A DNA stretch of 64,000 nucleotides from Nostoc sp. JL33 (GCF_017114985.1 NZ_JABXKP010000080.1:50883-114882), one strand, 5' to 3'. Positions 26,215 through 34,382 are shown, counted from the stretch's first letter. The notes: generated from the letters alone by a model not told the origin. Made by a program: numbers and translations.

Positions 26215-26985
26215 ATGAAAAATCAAATTCTAGGCGCAGCCGCATTTTTAACCACGATTATTTTGACAACAACCGTACAAGCAGCAAATTCTGAACATGT
26301 TAAGCAGTTATTGGCAACCAAACAATGTCAAAACTGTGATTTGACTAGTGCAGGTTTAGTGATGGCTGACTTATCTGGAGCCAATTTGAGCGGTGCTAAT
26401 CTCACAAATGCTAACCTCAGCCGTGCAAACTTGAGCGGCGCAGATTTGCGGGGTGCAAACTTAAGTGGCACTAGTTTATTTGGTGTTAACCTCAGCGAAG
26501 CTAAACTTGGTGGGGCAAATTTGACGGGTGCTGATTTGAGAAATACTTATTTAGCAAATGCAGAACTGACTGGCGCTTACCTGAGTGGCGCTAACTTTCA
26601 GGGTGCAGTTGGTATACCATCACAAATTGCTTCACCAGAAGAATTTTATTCTTGGGGTGTAGCAGAAGGGCAAAAAGGCAACCAACAGCAAGCAATCAGT
26701 TATTTTAATCAAGCGATCGCTATTAAACCAGAATATGCGGGTGCTTATTTAGCTCGTGGTGTCGCCCGTTACCAAATACTAGATAGGCAAGGTGCATTCC
26801 AAGATGCCCAAGTTGCTGAAAAATTGTTTACATCCCAAAGCAACAGCCTCGGAATGCAAACAGCCCAAGCTTTTATTAAAGAACTGCAAACACCCGTAAA
26901 TGATAAGGTAAGCACTGGTAGCCCCAGTTTCGTTGACTTTTTGGGAAGTCTTGGCTCAATCTTGCTTCAGTTCTTCCCTTTTTGA
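26215..26985 (+). CDS. Secreted pentapeptide-repeat protein with TPR segment
   Basis: The 256-residue product has a signal peptide (MKNQILGAAAFLTTIILTTT, cleavage after VQA). Two cysteines (KQCQNCDL) follow, then about twelve A(D/N)LSG-type pentapeptide repeats, which fold into a square beta-helix. A TPR-like segment follows at about residues 150-200 (QQAISYFNQAIAIKPEYAGA), then a hydrophobic C-terminus. The protein is likely exported to the periplasm or thylakoid lumen. A TTG at 26191 opens the frame, but the ATG at 26215 places the signal peptide correctly. Function is unknown. Confidence 0.8.
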   Translation: MKNQILGAAAFLTTIILTTTVQAANSEHVKQLLATKQCQNCDLTSAGLVMADLSGANLSGANLTNANLSRANLSGADLRGANLSGTSLFGVNLSEAKLGGANLTGADLRNTYLANAELTGAYLSGANFQGAVGIPSQIASPEEFYSWGVAEGQKGNQQQAISYFNQAIAIKPEYAGAYLARGVARYQILDRQGAFQDAQVAEKLFTSQSNSLGMQTAQAFIKELQTPVNDKVSTGSPSFVDFLGSLGSILLQFFPF

Positions 26986-27028
26986 GTGCTTCCTTTTTGA
27001 GAGAGAAATTTGAAAGAACAGAGGGATA

Positions 27029-27067
27029 ATGACAAATGACAAATGACAAATAACAAATAACAAATGA
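27029..27067. repeat. Heptamer tandem repeat (TGACAAA/TAACAAA)
   Basis: Five tandem heptamers of the type TGACAAA or TAACAAA run directly into the ATG of the tenA gene, so the translation start is embedded in a short tandem repeat and no usual ribosome-binding site is present. Confidence 0.85.
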
Positions 27068-27687
27068 CTTTATCTAACGAATTATGGGCAGCAAATGAAG
27101 ACTTAGCCCAAGCTTGCCTAGAGCATCCTTTTGTTAAAGGCATTGGCGATGGTACTCTTGAGCAGGTGAAATTTGCTTACTACGTAGGGCAAGATGCTTT
27201 TTTCTTAGAAGCTTTTGCCCGTGCGTACAGTATCGCCGCAGCTAAAGCACCAGACTGGTTAGGTTTCACCACATTTCATAACTTAGCTAGTGGAGTTTTA
27301 GAAGAACTGCGGCTGCATACTGGCTATGCTTCTGAGTGGGGAGTCAATTTGCATTCTGTAGAACCAGGAACTGCCACGCGCCGCTATACTGACTTTTTGT
27401 TAGCAACTGCTTGGAGTGGAGATGTGGGTTTAACTGCTGCGGCGATGTCTCCTTGTATGCGTTTGTATTCTTTTTTGGGAGAACAGTTGGCTGGTAACGG
27501 TATTCCTAATCATCAATATGCAGACTGGATTCGTACTTACAGTAGCGCAGACTTTCAGCCACTAACGCAACAATTAGAAAGTTTAGTTGACAATTATGCC
27601 ACTATTAATCCTGTTGTGCATTCAACCTATCGTTATGCTATGTTTTGTGAGCGCGACTTTTTTCAGGCTGCGTGGCTTTTGGAGTAG
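27064..27687 (+). CDS. tenA: TenA-family aminopyrimidine aminohydrolase (thiaminase II)
   Basis: The 207-residue protein is all-helical with TenA landmarks: HPFVKGIGDGTLEQVKFAYY, YVGQDAFFLEAFARAY, the cysteine in SPCMRLYSFLG and the glutamate in FCERDFFQAAW. TenA enzymes hydrolyse amino-pyrimidines to salvage the thiamin pyrimidine. The expected nucleophilic cysteine and C-terminal acid are both present, so it is likely active. No TPP riboswitch is visible upstream; instead a heptamer repeat occupies the leader. Other thiamin genes are absent from the window. Confidence 0.9.
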   Translation: MTLSNELWAANEDLAQACLEHPFVKGIGDGTLEQVKFAYYVGQDAFFLEAFARAYSIAAAKAPDWLGFTTFHNLASGVLEELRLHTGYASEWGVNLHSVEPGTATRRYTDFLLATAWSGDVGLTAAAMSPCMRLYSFLGEQLAGNGIPNHQYADWIRTYSSADFQPLTQQLESLVDNYATINPVVHSTYRYAMFCERDFFQAAWLLE

Positions 27688-27768
27688 TCTGTTTAATTAA
27701 GTTGGCGAGAAAAATTCACTTTATCTAAATAAATATAAAACTAACAAGCTTTTACAGATTGTCTCGTT

Positions 27769-27880
27769 AAGAGTCTCCGACTGGAAATGCCTAGTGGAGG
27801 CTCCGCCTCAAGAAAGAGCAGCAGAGCCGCAATGAGGTGCATTTCCAGCCTCTGCCTGGAAACGAGGTTTTTTTGCGATC
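27769..27880. repeat. Dispersed inverted repeat downstream of tenA
   Basis: CTGGAAATGC at 27781-27790 and GCATTTCCAG at 27841-27850 are inverted arms around a GGAGGCTCCGCCTC palindrome. A GAGG-TTTTTTT end near 27870 could terminate tenA transcription. Confidence 0.55.
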
Positions 27881-27926
27881 GCATCTCGTATTCTAATCAA
27901 TTGATTAGACATCTTCAAGATTAAAG

Positions 27927-28205
27927 TCAAATATAGTGGACAGGGTTTTGTGCATTAAATTGAATGCTGCAATTGACGATCCGACCGTCTGAAAATTTCA
28001 GAACAAGCCTGCCATTATCCAAGCAATAACTGTTATTTTTATCAAATATTCCTTCTATCATCTGCGTACCCGAAAAATTCACAACTTGGACGTGTGTAAT
28101 TTTTTGAACTTTATCGGCTGCAACAATCCATGCCGCAGACTCAGACTTAGCAAGCAAATCCAAGAGATTATCGTTTGTTCTAACTTGAAGTATGAGCTTC
28201 GACAT
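27927..28205 (-). CDS. Hypothetical protein
   Basis: I do not recognise this 92-residue protein. It is soluble and mostly beta-strand by composition (IVAADKVQKITHVQVVNFSG, then GRLVLKFSDGRIVNC). The ATG at 28205 lies 39 bases after the stop of the upstream gene on the same strand, suggesting a two-gene operon. An overlapping ORF at 28079-28294 in another frame is not supported. There is no signal peptide or membrane segment. Confidence 0.5.
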   Translation of the reverse strand: MSKLILQVRTNDNLLDLLAKSESAAWIVAADKVQKITHVQVVNFSGTQMIEGIFDKNNSYCLDNGRLVLKFSDGRIVNCSIQFNAQNPVHYI

Positions 28206-28244
28206 GATGAGTAAAAATAGAAGTGGCGGATCAATTCAGGTGGA

Positions 28245-28682
28245 TTATTGCAACAAAGGAGTTGTGCCGTTGCCGTTAGTTGGCTCACTCGCAATTGCAG
28301 TTTGGGTGGGTTGAGTGACGCAAACCGCTACAATTGAAGGAACTTGTGAAATAGATTTTTTACTTCGCTTTCGACTAGAGCCGCCCGCTTTTGAATACTC
28401 CATGCTGTTTTTGCCGTAGATAGTCGCGATTCCACTGAGCATCCTTTGAGACAGTTCCGAGAGTGTTTTGTCCATCTGAGTTATCGTCCTACGAGATTCT
28501 TCAACATTAGACAAAAGCGTATTATGGGCTTCTAGCGTCGCACGAGTGTTCGCGATGAGGCTGGTGTAAGCTTCAATGCTTAATCCGTGCCCTAAATCTA
28601 GATTCTCATGAATGGATTTAAGCAGGGCGAGACGGCGTTGAGCTTTGTCTACAGCAGCAGAACCGCGAGTTTTTAAAGACAT
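28245..28682 (-). CDS. Hypothetical helical protein
   Basis: The 145-residue product is helical for the first 95 residues, with a coiled-coil-like stretch (ATLEAHNTLLSNVEESRRTI followed by TQMDKTLSELSQRM). A basic SSRKRSKKS patch and a Thr/Pro-rich tail follow. I do not recognise the family. The ATG at 28682 follows a GGGAGATATTTCTTC-like leader on the complementary strand without a clear ribosome-binding site. It heads a probable pair with the 27927-28205 gene. Confidence 0.55.
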   Translation of the reverse strand: MSLKTRGSAAVDKAQRRLALLKSIHENLDLGHGLSIEAYTSLIANTRATLEAHNTLLSNVEESRRTITQMDKTLSELSQRMLSGIATIYGKNSMEYSKAGGSSRKRSKKSISQVPSIVAVCVTQPTQTAIASEPTNGNGTTPLLQ

Positions 28683-28863
28683 GGGAGATATTTCTTCAAT
28701 AGTTCTATTTCAAGATAGTGGGATACGTTTGTACGTGATAACAGTAATTTTGTGGATTTAATTAACAGCTTCGATTAAAAGTTAGTCTGTATTTTTACAT
28801 ATTCATTTGTATCTGTCGTTGTTTGGGGATAAACCAACCAGTGACGGCGTAGGCGTAGGCATC

Positions 28864-29115
28864 GCCCAAATAGCAAATGAGGTCGCCCAAATAGCAAATG
28901 CGATCGCCAAAATAGCAAATGCGATCGCCAAAATAGCAAATGAGGTCGCCAAAATAGCAAATGCGATCGCGGAAATGGCAAATGCGATCGCCAAAATAGC
29001 AAATGAGGTCGCCCAAATAGCAAATGCGATCGCCCAAATAGCAAATGAGGTCGCAGAAATAGCAAATGAGGTCGCCAAAATAGCAAATGCGATCGCCAAA
29101 ATAGCAAATGCGATC
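28864..29115. repeat. Twelve tandem 21-bp repeats carrying HIP1 or GAGGTCGC
   Basis: Twelve units of 21 bp, of the form GCC(A/C)AAATAGCAAATG followed by CGATC or AGGTC, run without interruption. Units 2, 3, 5, 6, 8, 11 and 12 create a GCGATCGC octamer at the junction; units 1, 4, 7, 9 and 10 create GAGGTCGC. Because the unit is a multiple of three without stops, several frames stay open. The plus frame (28807-29139) reads a heptad of the type IANAIAK and the minus frames read hydrophobic repeats. None has a credible start, so coding is doubtful. Confidence 0.85.
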
Positions 29116-29410
29116 GCTGAACGTTTAAAAACTTTATAATAACCCTATGAGCGATCGCCTGTTGTGGAAGAGTGAGCGATGTCTACGACGGGCTATGACG
29201 CTCTCTACGAGACGCTAAAAGCGAACGCGGACTCGCTACCGCTACGCTATCGGTGACGCATTATTTAGGTATTCAATTTTTAATAGCTGCTTGACTTGTA
29301 TCGCGTGTAAGTCGCGAAAGTGATTCTAGTTGTAGCTTGAGGCGATCGCAGTGAAACCCAACGAATAATCTATGATCAAGAAGCAGACTTGATTTACTGG
29401 AGTGCTTTGC
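29116..29410. other. Repeat-rich spacer
   Basis: The region 29155-29270 contains dispersed repeat modules (GCGATGTCTACGACGGGCTA and CTCTACGAGACGCT) that recur in the toxin-antitoxin island. One HIP1 octamer lies at 29343. No gene is seen. Confidence 0.5.
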
Positions 29411-29623
29411 ATGGTTTCAGCAGAATTAATCTCCACTTTGCGAGAACTTAGTCGAGCAGATAAGTTTTACATTATGCAGGTTTTAATCTCAGAATTAGCC
29501 CAACAGGAAACCGAGCTGATTAAGCCCGATCAGTCCTATCCTGTGTGGTCGCCTTATGATGCAGTTGAAGCCGCAGATACCATGTTAAAAGTGCTACAAG
29601 CTGCTAAAACTCACTTACCGTAG
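29411..29623 (+). CDS. Orphan antitoxin-like small protein
   Basis: The 70-residue protein (MVSAELISTLRELSRADKFY, then IMQVLISELAQQE and a WSPYDAVEAA tail) resembles the small antitoxin-like proteins encoded next to toxins in cyanobacteria. No toxin gene follows: the next gene starts about 105 bases later and is another antitoxin. The frame opens three codons earlier, but the ATG at 29411 is the natural start. It may be a relic of a broken pair or a free-standing gene. Confidence 0.5.
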   Translation: MVSAELISTLRELSRADKFYIMQVLISELAQQETELIKPDQSYPVWSPYDAVEAADTMLKVLQAAKTHLP

Positions 29624-29728
29624 GTATCACTGTGTATATTTAACTTAAAGACAAAAAAGTATAATAGTGAGCATCAAACCCATATTTGTTAGAATATCTT
29701 TTGTTACTAAAGAGAGAGAAGTTATCTG

Positions 29729-29992
29729 GTGGACTCTACATTTAACTGGAAACTGGAACAGACTTTAGTAGAAAAAGTCATAAATCTGGCTAGTCAACGA
29801 GGACAATCTCCTGAATCAATAGTCAGTGAAGCTGTTAGGTTATATCTCGAAACCCAATTCCTAGAAACAGTTGATAATGCTGTGTCTGACCCATTAATTG
29901 GCTTATTTGCAGGAACACCTGATTTGGCTACAAACTCAGAAGATATTCTCCAACAGGAGATTACTGAAAAATCTGGTTGGACGTGGAAATAA
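29729..29992 (+). CDS. VapB-like ribbon-helix-helix antitoxin
   Basis: The 87-residue protein begins with a beta-strand followed by LVEKVINLASQRGQSPESIV and SEAVRLYLETQ, the ribbon-helix-helix DNA-binding fold of many antitoxins. The C-terminal half is acidic and would wrap the PIN toxin encoded next, whose frame overlaps by 16 bases. The start is GTG at 29729, preceded by AGAGAGAGAAG. It would repress its own promoter with the toxin as co-repressor. Confidence 0.75.
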   Translation: MDSTFNWKLEQTLVEKVINLASQRGQSPESIVSEAVRLYLETQFLETVDNAVSDPLIGLFAGTPDLATNSEDILQQEITEKSGWTWK

Positions 29993-30402
29993 CCTTAGCG
30001 GTAGCTGATACGGGTTTTGTTGTAGCATTGTTGAATCGTTTAGATGCAATGCACAGTGTTGTTGCAACAGTATATATACAACAAAAACAAATTCTGTTAC
30101 CCCAAACAGTATTAGCAGAATTAGCTTATTTAGTGGGACGTAATGCAGGTATAGCGACAGTAGTAGCTTTTTTACAAGGACTATCTGCGAGTCGATTTAG
30201 TTTAGTAGCTTTAACAGACCAAGATGTAATTCGTGTCGCCCAAATCTTGGATGAGTATGCAGATAGTCGGATTGATTTTGTAGATGCAAGTGTTATGGCA
30301 ATAGCTGAACGCTATGGGATTAAAAAAATATTTACTTTAGATCAGCGAGACTTTAGATTATATCGGCCTCAGCACTGCGATAGCTTTGAGATTTTGCCTT
30401 AA
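29977..30402 (+). CDS. VapC-like PIN-domain ribonuclease toxin
   Basis: The 141-residue protein has the four acidic PIN residues in order: VADTGFVVALLN (Asp), TVLAELAYLVG (Glu), RIDFVDASVMAIAERYG (Asp) and IFTLDQRDF (Asp). PIN toxins cleave tRNA or rRNA when freed from their antitoxin. A TTG at 29977 or GTG at 29983 are both possible starts within the end of the antitoxin gene. Its order and overlap with the antitoxin are standard for VapBC pairs. Confidence 0.85.
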   Translation: MDVEITLAVADTGFVVALLNRLDAMHSVVATVYIQQKQILLPQTVLAELAYLVGRNAGIATVVAFLQGLSASRFSLVALTDQDVIRVAQILDEYADSRIDFVDASVMAIAERYGIKKIFTLDQRDFRLYRPQHCDSFEILP

Positions 30403-30422
30403 ATAAATAATAGTTAACAAAA

Positions 30423-30484
30423 GAGCGTAGACGCTTCTTCGGCTTGTCGTTAGACATCGCCTGTTATGGAAGAGTGTGCGATCG
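30423..30484. repeat. Interspersed island repeat, partial copy
   Basis: AGCGTAGACGCTTCTTCGGC, then TTGTCGTTAGACATCGCCTG and TTATGGAAGAGTG, the shared module found many times between 30.4 and 34.8 kb. It ends at a HIP1-like GTGCGATCGC. Confidence 0.8.
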
Positions 30485-30606
30485 CAATAGTTATTCTGAT
30501 AAACAAGCACATATCAAGCCTGTCTAGGTTTATTTGTAAAATAAAGAAATGCAGTCTGTCTGTGTATATTTGACTTAGAATCCAGAGAAGTAGAAGTGTA
30601 AATTTT

Positions 30607-30828
30607 ATGTCTAATTATCAAGAAGTACTACTGCAAGCTCAAAGCCTAACTCCTGAAGAGCAAATACGTTTAATTGAATACTTGTCAAGCTTAATTCGTC
30701 AACAGGTGACGATGACACCTAAGCCAAAGCGTAGTATCCTCGAATTACGTGGGTTAGGTAAAGAAATCTGGAATGGCGTTGATGCTCAAGAATACGTTAA
30801 TCAGGAACGTGATTCATGGAATGGCTAA
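30607..30828 (+). CDS. Antitoxin of PIN-toxin pair
   Basis: The 73-residue protein has an N-terminal helix (YQEVLLQAQSLTPEEQIRLI) and a C-terminal toxin-binding tail with SILELRGLGKEIW. This is the pattern of the short antitoxins placed before PIN toxins in cyanobacteria. Its frame overlaps the toxin gene by 13 bases. No separate DNA-binding motif is obvious. The ATG at 30607 is the only plausible start. Confidence 0.75.
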   Translation: MSNYQEVLLQAQSLTPEEQIRLIEYLSSLIRQQVTMTPKPKRSILELRGLGKEIWNGVDAQEYVNQERDSWNG

Positions 30829-31259
30829 TCCAGTTACAGGGGCAAATTGTCGGTTTGGATACTGCTCCACTGATTTACTTTATTGAAGAAAATCCTAATT
30901 ATTTGGATGTTACAGATGCTTTTTTTAAAGCGATGTTTCGTGGTGAGTTTAGTGTTATAACATCAGTTTTGACTATCACGGAAGTGTTAGTCTATCCCTT
31001 GCAACAAGGAAACACAGCATTAGCTCAACAATATCGTGAAATTCTATTTAATTCCCAAGGTTTAACAGCTATCGAAGTTTTTTCCGACATCGCTGAAAAT
31101 GCGGCACAATTAAGGGCAGATTATAACTTAAGAACCCCAGATGCTATTCAAATGGCTACTGCTATTCGTGGAGATGCATCATTTTTATTGACAAATGATG
31201 CGCGGTTGCCGTCTTTACCAGCGTTATCAGTGTTAGTGTTGGATACACTCATAGTTTGA
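30816..31259 (+). CDS. PIN-domain ribonuclease toxin
   Basis: The 147-residue protein carries the PIN acids in order: VGLDTAPLIYFIEENPNY (Asp), TITEVLVYPLQ (Glu), RTPDAIQMATAI (Asp) and LLTNDARLPSL (Asp). It is a VapC-family RNase, active when its unstable antitoxin is degraded. It overlaps the preceding antitoxin gene. It differs clearly in sequence from the PIN toxin at 29977-30402, so the two pairs are not a recent duplication. Confidence 0.86.
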   Translation: MEWLIQLQGQIVGLDTAPLIYFIEENPNYLDVTDAFFKAMFRGEFSVITSVLTITEVLVYPLQQGNTALAQQYREILFNSQGLTAIEVFSDIAENAAQLRADYNLRTPDAIQMATAIRGDASFLLTNDARLPSLPALSVLVLDTLIV

Positions 31260-31354
31260 GTCTTTTTGTATGTTGCGATCGCCTTACAGAAAACCTTAAA
31301 AATAAAGCGATACCTACGGTGAGCTACGCTAACGCACTTCGTATGTTAATCAAT

Positions 31355-31930
31355 TCACCAGATATCTTCAAAATTAAGCACAAATTCAGGTAGTATATCT
31401 TCTGCTGATAAACTAGCAGGAGATTGCAGTACTTCAACATCTCTACCAAAGCGATAAATTTCTACTTGCCGATTTTCTAAATCAATTAACCAACCTAATC
31501 TAGTACCGTTGTCTCGGTACTCTTGCATTTTATTTTGTAGCCTTATTAAACAATCAGTATCAGAACGCAATTCCACGACAAAATCAGGACATACAGGCGG
31601 AAATCTCTCTTTTTGCTCCTGTGTAAGAGAATCCCATCTGTCACGTCTTAACCAAGATGCGTCAGGCGAACGAACTGCCCCATTTGGTAAAATAAACCCA
31701 ACCGAAGAAGCAAAAGCTATACCTATTGACTCATCACGATTCCACACTCCAAGTTGAGCAGTTAAATTAGCATTGCGGTTGCTGGTTAAGCCTCCAACTA
31801 GAGGCATTAGTAGCAATGTGCCATCAGGATTACGCTCAAATCTGATTAATTCATTAATCTGACATAACTGGAAGAATTGCTCATCTGTTATTTGAAGAAC
31901 AGGGGCAAAGTTGATAGTTAACCCATCCAT
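31355..31930 (-). CDS. Uma2-family endonuclease (DUF820)
   Basis: The 191-residue protein has the PD-(D/E)XK features of the Uma2 family: VRSPDASWLRRDRWDSL, CPDFVVELRSDTDCLIRLQN and LGWLIDLENRQVEIYRFG. These proteins are very abundant in cyanobacteria and have a restriction-nuclease-like fold, with the target unknown. Length is normal and no residue appears missing. It lies inside the toxin-antitoxin island, flanked by interspersed repeats. A damaged relative is found at 61870-62082. Confidence 0.88.
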   Translation of the reverse strand: MDGLTINFAPVLQITDEQFFQLCQINELIRFERNPDGTLLLMPLVGGLTSNRNANLTAQLGVWNRDESIGIAFASSVGFILPNGAVRSPDASWLRRDRWDSLTQEQKERFPPVCPDFVVELRSDTDCLIRLQNKMQEYRDNGTRLGWLIDLENRQVEIYRFGRDVEVLQSPASLSAEDILPEFVLNFEDIW

Positions 31931-31972
31931 AGAAAAATTTAAACTTGAATATTCCCATAAAATTTAATATAC

Positions 31973-32283
31973 AAGCGATCGCACTCCCCCATTACCAAAG
32001 CGATACCTCCGGTAAGCTGCGCTAACGCTGATTGTATAATGGCATTGTAGGCGATCGCCTTACAGAAAACCTCAAAAACAAAGCGTAGACGCTTCTTCGG
32101 CTTGTCGTTAGACATCGCCTGTTGTCCAAGAGTTTATGATCGCCTTACAGAAAACCTCAAAAACAAAGCGTAGACGCTTCTTCGGCTTGTCGTTAGACAT
32201 CGCCTGTTCTGGAAGAGAAGTGCGTTAGCGTAGCTCACCGTAGGTATCGCCTTGCAGAAAACCTCAAAAACTAAGCGATCGCC
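31973..32283. repeat. Cluster of interspersed island repeats
   Basis: At least three copies of the module CGCCTTACAGAAAACCTCAA with its AAAGCGTAGACGCTTCTTCG and GTTAGACATCGCCTG extensions lie at about 32050-32130, 32139-32215 and 32245-32283. Between them is the alternative module GCGATACC(T/G)(C/A)CGGTAAGC. HIP1 octamers mark their edges. No gene is present. Confidence 0.85.
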
Positions 32284-32302
32284 TGGGTAGAACAATAATT
32301 TA

Positions 32303-32644
32303 CTAAGCTGTTGCAAATTCTGTAAATTTTCTCACATCTGGAGGCTGAAAAGCTAACACAATATCGTTGCTACTTACACCTAACTTCATTAATTCAGTCG
32401 CTATTCCTTCTTCTGTCCAGTCTTCTTCTATGAAAATTTTCTCATTTTTAATCCGAATATGAACATGAGTATACTTAAGTCTTTTGCTACCTTGCCAATC
32501 TACAGTTAACCAGAGATAATGATCGTGATTTTCATCAAACACTAAGCAATTTTCAGCATTTTTATCAGGTGATTGACGAGATAAATTATCATATTCAGTT
32601 AGCACCTGCTTAATTAACTCTCGATATGCTATTAATGTATCCAT
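32303..32644 (-). CDS. xisI: XisI-family protein, copy 1
   Basis: The 113-residue protein has the XisI pattern: MDTLIAYRELIKQVLTEYD, a DENHDHYLWLTVDWQGSKR core, a THVHIRIKNEKIFIEEDW segment and VSSNDIVLAFQPPDVRKFTE. XisI was first described as a controlling factor for excision of the fdxN element in Anabaena heterocysts, but the family is widespread and its real role is unclear. Its ATG is buried in the last codons of the upstream xisH frame (TTATGGATACATTAA), the usual coupling. It appears intact although its xisH partner is broken. Confidence 0.88.
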   Translation of the reverse strand: MDTLIAYRELIKQVLTEYDNLSRQSPDKNAENCLVFDENHDHYLWLTVDWQGSKRLKYTHVHIRIKNEKIFIEEDWTEEGIATELMKLGVSSNDIVLAFQPPDVRKFTEFATA

Positions 32645-33031
32645 AAAGTAATTTCCTCCCTCTCATTATTAAAAATAATAAATTCAATTTGCTGAAGTTT
32701 AACTACTGCTTGAATAGATTTTCTTTGAAAGAAAGTATCAAATACTGTATCTCTGATGGCTAGATAAATTTTATAGTTTTTATTGGCTAGTTGTAAAATA
32801 TCGCGGTATAGAATATATTGACCTAAAGCATTTTCAAAATCTCTCATGGGAGAAGGACTGATAAAACTCTTGATTTCTACAACTATTTTCCGTCCTTCTT
32901 GTTCTGCTAATAAGGCTTTTTACTACAATTAAATCAGCATAAAGTTCTGCATCTTCATACTGCAAAAAATAAGGGTCAGCTATAATTATCCAGCCATCTT
33001 TAATTAAGGCATTTTTAACAGCATCAGTGTT
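32632..33031 (-). pseudogene. xisH: XisH-family gene, copy 1, frameshifted and 5'-truncated
   Basis: The first frame reads AVKNALIKDGWIIIADPYFL and ELYADLIVVKS. Near 32918 the frame must shift to continue LAEQEGRKIVVEIKSF and then SPMRDFENALGQYILYRDIL to the end WIH. The shift is +1 (or -2) in a GTAAAAAGCC context. The usual XisH N-terminus (MPA-type, eight or so residues) is missing, and the remaining frame begins immediately after the stop of the relE-like gene, so the 5' end was also lost at that junction. XisH is a PD-(D/E)XK-like protein. Confidence 0.8.
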
Positions 33032-33326
33032 AGGTTCGCGTCTGCCACGATTTTGGATCTCTGCGACCATGAAAAATTGCCGTCACTATTACTCGACTCG
33101 ACACAATCCGATAGTACACAGCATAGGGAAATCGTCTCACTACTGCTCGTCGAATATCACCGTAGACAATTACATAGGATTCTGGCATCTGAGAAATTCG
33201 ATTCACCGTTTCGTCTGCACAGTCTAAAAACTCGTCACCCAGACCGGGTTTCTGACTCTCGTACCAACTGTGTGCATCATTGAGTTCTTCTCGAACCTCT
33301 GGGCGAAACACCAGGACATAATTCAT
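33030..33326 (-). CDS. RelE/ParE-type toxin
   Basis: The 98-residue protein has RelE/ParE landmarks: YVLVFRPEVREELNDAHSWY, RISQMPESYVIVYGDIRRAV, VVRRFPYAVYYRIVSSRVI and FHGRRDPKSW. These toxins either cut mRNA at the ribosome or poison gyrase. The family with R-RFPY and HxxRDPxxW belongs to the ParE-like branch. It overlaps its antitoxin gene by 4 bases. Its final codons abut the truncated xisH remnant. Confidence 0.87.
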   Translation of the reverse strand: MNYVLVFRPEVREELNDAHSWYESQKPGLGDEFLDCADETVNRISQMPESYVIVYGDIRRAVVRRFPYAVYYRIVSSRVIVTAIFHGRRDPKSWQTRT

Positions 33327-33547
33327 TGCTGCCCCTTAATTGATGCTTTGATTTCCTCCCAAGTCAGCACATTATCTGGATTTGAATTATAGTCAGAAGT
33401 TCGACGATCAAGCTCTCGCTTTTGTGCATCTGTTAAATCAGGGTAAACTTGCTCCGCAGCGATGGTATCCCAAATTGCCTGTACAATACGGATTCTATCT
33501 TCAACACTGAGAGTTGCGATTTCGTTCAAAGTAGCTGTGATATCCAT
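33323..33547 (-). CDS. Addiction-module antitoxin (Unstab_antitox family)
   Basis: The 74-residue protein from the ATG at 33547 (MDITATLNEIATLSVEDRIR, then IVQAIWDTIAAE) matches the small antitoxin family paired with RelE/ParE toxins in cyanobacteria. A longer frame opens at 33616, but family length and the MDITATL start favour 33547. The tail EIKASIKGQQ is toxin-binding. The 4-base overlap with the toxin gene gives coupled translation. Confidence 0.85.
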   Translation of the reverse strand: MDITATLNEIATLSVEDRIRIVQAIWDTIAAEQVYPDLTDAQKRELDRRTSDYNSNPDNVLTWEEIKASIKGQQ

Positions 33548-33649
33548 GCTGATTAACTTGGAGTGAGGAAGCAAATGGTACACCTTAAATATAGCGGACA
33601 AGATTTTGTCCATCAAATCAAACGCTGCATCTGCTTTGATGCCTAACAG

Positions 33650-33768
33650 TGCGATGTCTACGACGGGCTACGCCTACGCCTGACAGAAAACCTCAAAAAC
33701 AAAGCGTAGACGCGGAGCGGCTTGTCGTTAGACATCGCCTGTTATGGAAGAGTGAGTGCGATTGCTTT
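33650..33768. repeat. Interspersed island repeat, full copy
   Basis: GCGATGTCTACGACGGGCTA, CAGAAAACCTCAAAAACAAA, GCGTAGACGCGGAGCGGCTT and GTTAGACATCGCCTG occur in order, ending at GGAAGAGTGAGTGCG. It is one of the longest copies of the family that fills the gaps of this island. Confidence 0.85.
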
Positions 33769-33823
33769 TTAAAACATTCAATTCTCAATTTTGCGGAGTT
33801 GCCAATACTATTGCTGGCTCCTA

Positions 33824-34153
33824 TCATAACCCCAACCAACACCGCAAAGATTTCTCTAACAGTTCAGCATCAGCATCAGCTAACTTGCCAATCACTTTTA
33901 CAACCAAGCTTTTACGTACTGTGTATAAACCTCTCTTGACTGCTGTAGCTACGTTTAGCCCTGCTGATGCCCATTCAGACAAGACAAACTCACCTTCTAG
34001 CAATGCTCCAATTTTACTTGTCAAGGGTGTAATTAGGATGTCTTCAGAAACGTGTGGCGTACTTACCACAACAGCAGGTCTAACTTTTGAACTGGACAAA
34101 TCTGAAAAGGGATACTGAACCAAAATGATGTCATTTTTAGAGTAGTTGGGCAT
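33824..34153 (-). CDS. MazF/PemK-family mRNA interferase toxin
   Basis: The 109-residue protein has the MazF pattern: DIILVQYPFSDLSSSKVRPA, VVVSTPHVSEDILITPLTS and a helical end. MazF toxins cut single-stranded RNA at short motifs. The frame is open to 34231, but the ATG at 34153, inside the last codons of the antitoxin gene (overlap of 17 bases), gives the family start PNYSKNDIILVQ. The plus-strand ORFs over this gene are shadows. Confidence 0.87.
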   Translation of the reverse strand: MPNYSKNDIILVQYPFSDLSSSKVRPAVVVSTPHVSEDILITPLTSKIGALLEGEFVLSEWASAGLNVATAVKRGLYTVRKSLVVKVIGKLADADAELLEKSLRCWLGL

Positions 34154-34355
34154 AGACATCATCCTCAGCGTTGTCCCAAACTGATGAGAGTGATGTTTGA
34201 CTGGTTTGAAGCCAAAATTCAGTTTCATCATCAGGAAGCAGCGTCACTAACACTCTTGTCCCTTCTGGTAATTCCTCTGACTCTAGCAATTCGATTTTTC
34301 CTTGCCGAACAGTAGCCCAAAGCGTTTTTAGCATATCTGTTTTATGAATAGTCAT
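34137..34355 (-). CDS. Antitoxin of the MazF-type toxin
   Basis: The 72-residue protein begins MTIHKTDMLKTLWATVRQGK and continues IELLESEELPEGTRVLVTLL, a small beta-rich N-terminal domain used for DNA binding in antitoxins of this type. The acidic tail (DDETEFW, then NAEDDVYAQ) would block the toxin's active site. Its end overlaps the toxin start. Two ATG codons (34355 and 34334) are possible; I list the first. Confidence 0.75.
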   Translation of the reverse strand: MTIHKTDMLKTLWATVRQGKIELLESEELPEGTRVLVTLLPDDETEFWLQTSQTSLSSVWDNAEDDVYAQLL

Positions 34356-34382
34356 GCTTTAATTTTATCCTTCAATAGTTTA

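Noticed and set aside
28775..29139. ORFs of 80-110 codons over the 21-bp array on both strands, and a possible CRISPR array
   Set aside because: The frames stay open only because the unit is 21 bp without stops. There are no spacers between units, so it is not a CRISPR array. No start with a ribosome-binding site is present.
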